From positions 1 to 5,701 of the forward strand of contig CALCHR010000239.1 in the NCBI GenBank assembly GCA_937901185.1: a stretch of 5,701 nt of DNA, read 5' to 3'. Position numbers and translations under genes: made by a program. Positions 5,631 to 5,701 of this stretch are shown in pieces. The DNA is from an uncultured Bacteroidales bacterium. Lineage in GTDB: Bacteria; Bacteroidota; Bacteroidia; Bacteroidales; Bacteroidaceae. The notes beneath the pieces are model-generated. The model made no database searches. It was not told the DNA's origin and worked only from the letters and a program-made list of their open reading frames with translations. Numbering within the stretch: position 1 is the first letter of the stretch; each line of letters starts with the position of its first letter.

Positions 5631-5701
5631 CTTAGTAGTTACTTAAGCGTTCTTAGTAGTTACCAAAATTTTCCTAGTAGTTACCGAAATTCACCTAGCT
5701 T
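5631..5701. repeat. Array 3 of 21-base tandem units (three complete, one cut by window end)
   Basis: Units start at 5631, 5652, 5673 and 5694, exactly 21 bases apart, and the last is cut off. The final 50 bases match array 1 (2351-2400) at 47 of 50 positions, with the same order of unit variants. A copy of the 20-base box would be expected from about 5720, beyond the window. The first unit of this array is 126 bases (6 x 21) after the last unit of array 2, so the two are in phase. Confidence 0.85.

Overview
The window looks like a Bacteroidales chromosome fragment, probably Prevotellaceae-like, joined at its left end to pieces of low-GC Gram-positive (Firmicutes) DNA. From about base 600 to the end everything fits Bacteroidales. 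ClpB and both peptidases have Bacteroidetes-like sequence. The complete genes have A-rich leaders without a Shine-Dalgarno site, and the only recognisable promoter element is of the Bacteroidetes -7 type (TAnnTTTG). Bases 1 to about 600 are different: AT-rich non-coding DNA, a good Shine-Dalgarno site, the start of a VanW-like protein, then the start of an FtsX/MacB-type ABC transporter permease typical of Clostridia. These taxonomic calls rest on remembered family sequence, not on a search.

Layout. Bases 2-133 may hold the tail of an unidentified gene. Bases 134-205 are AT-rich with nothing recognisable. A vanW-like gene starts at 220 but after about 25 codons runs into the start of an ABC permease gene at 279. 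After about 110 codons the permease runs in frame into the last 540 or so residues of ClpB, which end at 2237. Both joins fall where the two parent genes plausibly share a short identical stretch. The 652-codon frame is therefore a chimera, most likely an assembly or amplification artefact, and not a new fusion protein. A strong terminator follows clpB. Bases 2238-2693 carry no clear gene; they hold that terminator, a tandem repeat array, small inverted repeats and a promoter. Next come two peptidase genes 34 bases apart: a cytoplasmic M24B Xaa-Pro aminopeptidase and an exported C1B (bleomycin hydrolase/PepC-like) cysteine peptidase, closed by a second strong terminator. Bases 5416-5701 carry two more repeat arrays.

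The two peptidases probably form one transcription unit but act in different compartments, so a shared role in peptide or protein breakdown is inference. ClpB is an independent stress-response gene separated by its terminator.

The most interesting undescribed structure is the intergenic repeat. At least eleven imperfect 21-base units begin at 2330, 2351, 2372 and 2393; at 5463, 5484 and 5505; and at 5631, 5652, 5673 and 5694. They are spaced exactly 21 bases apart, two DNA helical turns. Two arrays are followed at identical distance by an exact 20-base box that contains an ATG. The third array runs off the window end. This looks like a dispersed composite element with a binding-site or repeat-element function.
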